Of a stretch of DNA of 6,077 nucleotides, positions 5,797 to 6,077 are shown one piece after another. The DNA is from Thermoflexales bacterium. GTDB lineage: Bacteria; Chloroflexota; Anaerolineae; B4-G1. The stretch covers positions 1-6,077 of the forward strand of contig SKQX01000013.1 of NCBI GenBank assembly GCA_007118795.1, read 5' to 3'. The notes beneath the pieces are model-generated. The model saw nothing but the letters and a program-made list of their open reading frames with translations, made no database searches and was not told the origin of the DNA. Position 1 is the stretch's first letter; every line of letters begins with the position of its first letter. The position numbers and the translations under genes are program-made.

Positions 5797-6077
5797 TCAC
5801 TCCTTCTTCTCCAGGCCCCGGAGCAGCATCTCCATGCCTCTCCTGGCGACGGCGCCCCAATTGGCCTCCTCGGTGTCCAGCAGCCCTTGCAGCACGAGGC
5901 CGATGGCCAACGATACGACCACGCTGGCGGCTGTGTCCGGGTCGACGGAACGGAGGGAGCCTTCCTCGATGCCCGAAGATATGATGTCGGCGAAGAAGCC
6001 TCGATACCGCCGGTAGGGCGCGATGGTTGCCTCCCAGGTGGCGGAGTCGTAGGTCGCCCGGGTCCAGAACTCGAGGA
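5797..6077 (-). CDS. TetR/AcrR-type transcriptional regulator, C-terminal part (runs off right edge)
   Basis: On the minus strand 92 codons are visible, ending in TGA at 5799-5797. The visible part, from LEFWTRATYDSATWE to MLLRGLEKKE, is all helical. It has the layout of the ligand-binding and dimerisation domain of TetR regulators: an aromatic helix (YRRYRGFFADIISSGIEEGSL), a VDPDTAASVVVSLAIGLVLQGLLD helix pair, and a final amphipathic helix (AVARRGMEMLLRGLE). Family members have about 190-220 residues, so roughly half is missing, including the N-terminal helix-turn-helix that binds DNA. Such proteins are usually ligand-released repressors of nearby genes. The gene is convergent with the oxidoreductase and its promoter lies outside the window, so a regulatory link is unproven. 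Another all-helical regulator is the main alternative, but the TetR pattern is fairly clear. Confidence 0.8.
   Translation of the reverse strand, partial: LEFWTRATYDSATWEATIAPYRRYRGFFADIISSGIEEGSLRSVDPDTAASVVVSLAIGLVLQGLLDTEEANWGAVARRGMEMLLRGLEKKE

Noticed and set aside
5783..6016. A 77-codon plus-strand frame opposite the TetR-type gene
   Set aside because: Ser/Pro-rich translation without motifs. The minus strand gives a coherent TetR C-terminal domain.
1..6077. tRNA, rRNA, CRISPR array, riboswitch or insertion-sequence genes
   Set aside because: No cloverleaf with a GGTTCGA-type T arm, no regularly spaced direct repeats, no recognisable riboswitch core and no transposase motif were seen by eye.

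Overview
The window is GC-rich (roughly two thirds G+C by eye) bacterial chromosomal DNA holding part of a carbohydrate-metabolism neighbourhood. Protein style, heavy GC codon bias, GTG start use and the dispersed-repeat fragments in the intergenic spacer would suit a Chloroflexota-type genome, possibly from a metagenome. That assignment is an inference from general resemblance, and nothing in the window proves it.

Layout, left to right. (1) Positions 1-277, minus strand: the first 92 codons of an unrecognised, helix-rich soluble protein that runs off the left edge. (2) Positions 278-417: a short divergent spacer with two promoter-like signals facing each other and a strong 11-bp hairpin between them. 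(3) Positions 418-1053, plus: the C-terminal half of a major facilitator superfamily (MFS) transporter. The N-terminal six helices are absent in every frame upstream, so this is probably a 5'-truncated remnant. (4) Positions 1059-3692, plus: a complete 877-residue glycoside hydrolase family 31 alpha-glucosidase with its catalytic residues intact and an unusual Gly/Ser-rich insertion near the C terminus. It starts 5 bp after the transporter stop. (5) Positions 3693-4277: a 585-bp spacer without a convincing gene, containing several inverted repeats and fragments that look like common dispersed bacterial repeats. (6) Positions 4278-5690, plus: a complete 470-residue Gfo/Idh/MocA-family NAD(P)-dependent oxidoreductase with a strong ribosome binding site, a GTG start and a conserved-looking five-cysteine pattern. 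(7) Positions 5797-6077, minus: the C-terminal ligand-binding part of a TetR/AcrR-type repressor, convergent with the oxidoreductase and cut by the right edge.

Taken together, the transporter and glucosidase were probably one sugar uptake and hydrolysis operon. The oxidoreductase is a separate unit that may act on a sugar or sugar derivative. The TetR-type protein may or may not regulate these genes, because its promoter lies outside the window. I see no clear new biological system. The points most worth a second look are the transporter truncation junction with its hairpin and opposed promoters, the glucosidase insertion, and the cysteine-bearing oxidoreductase subfamily.
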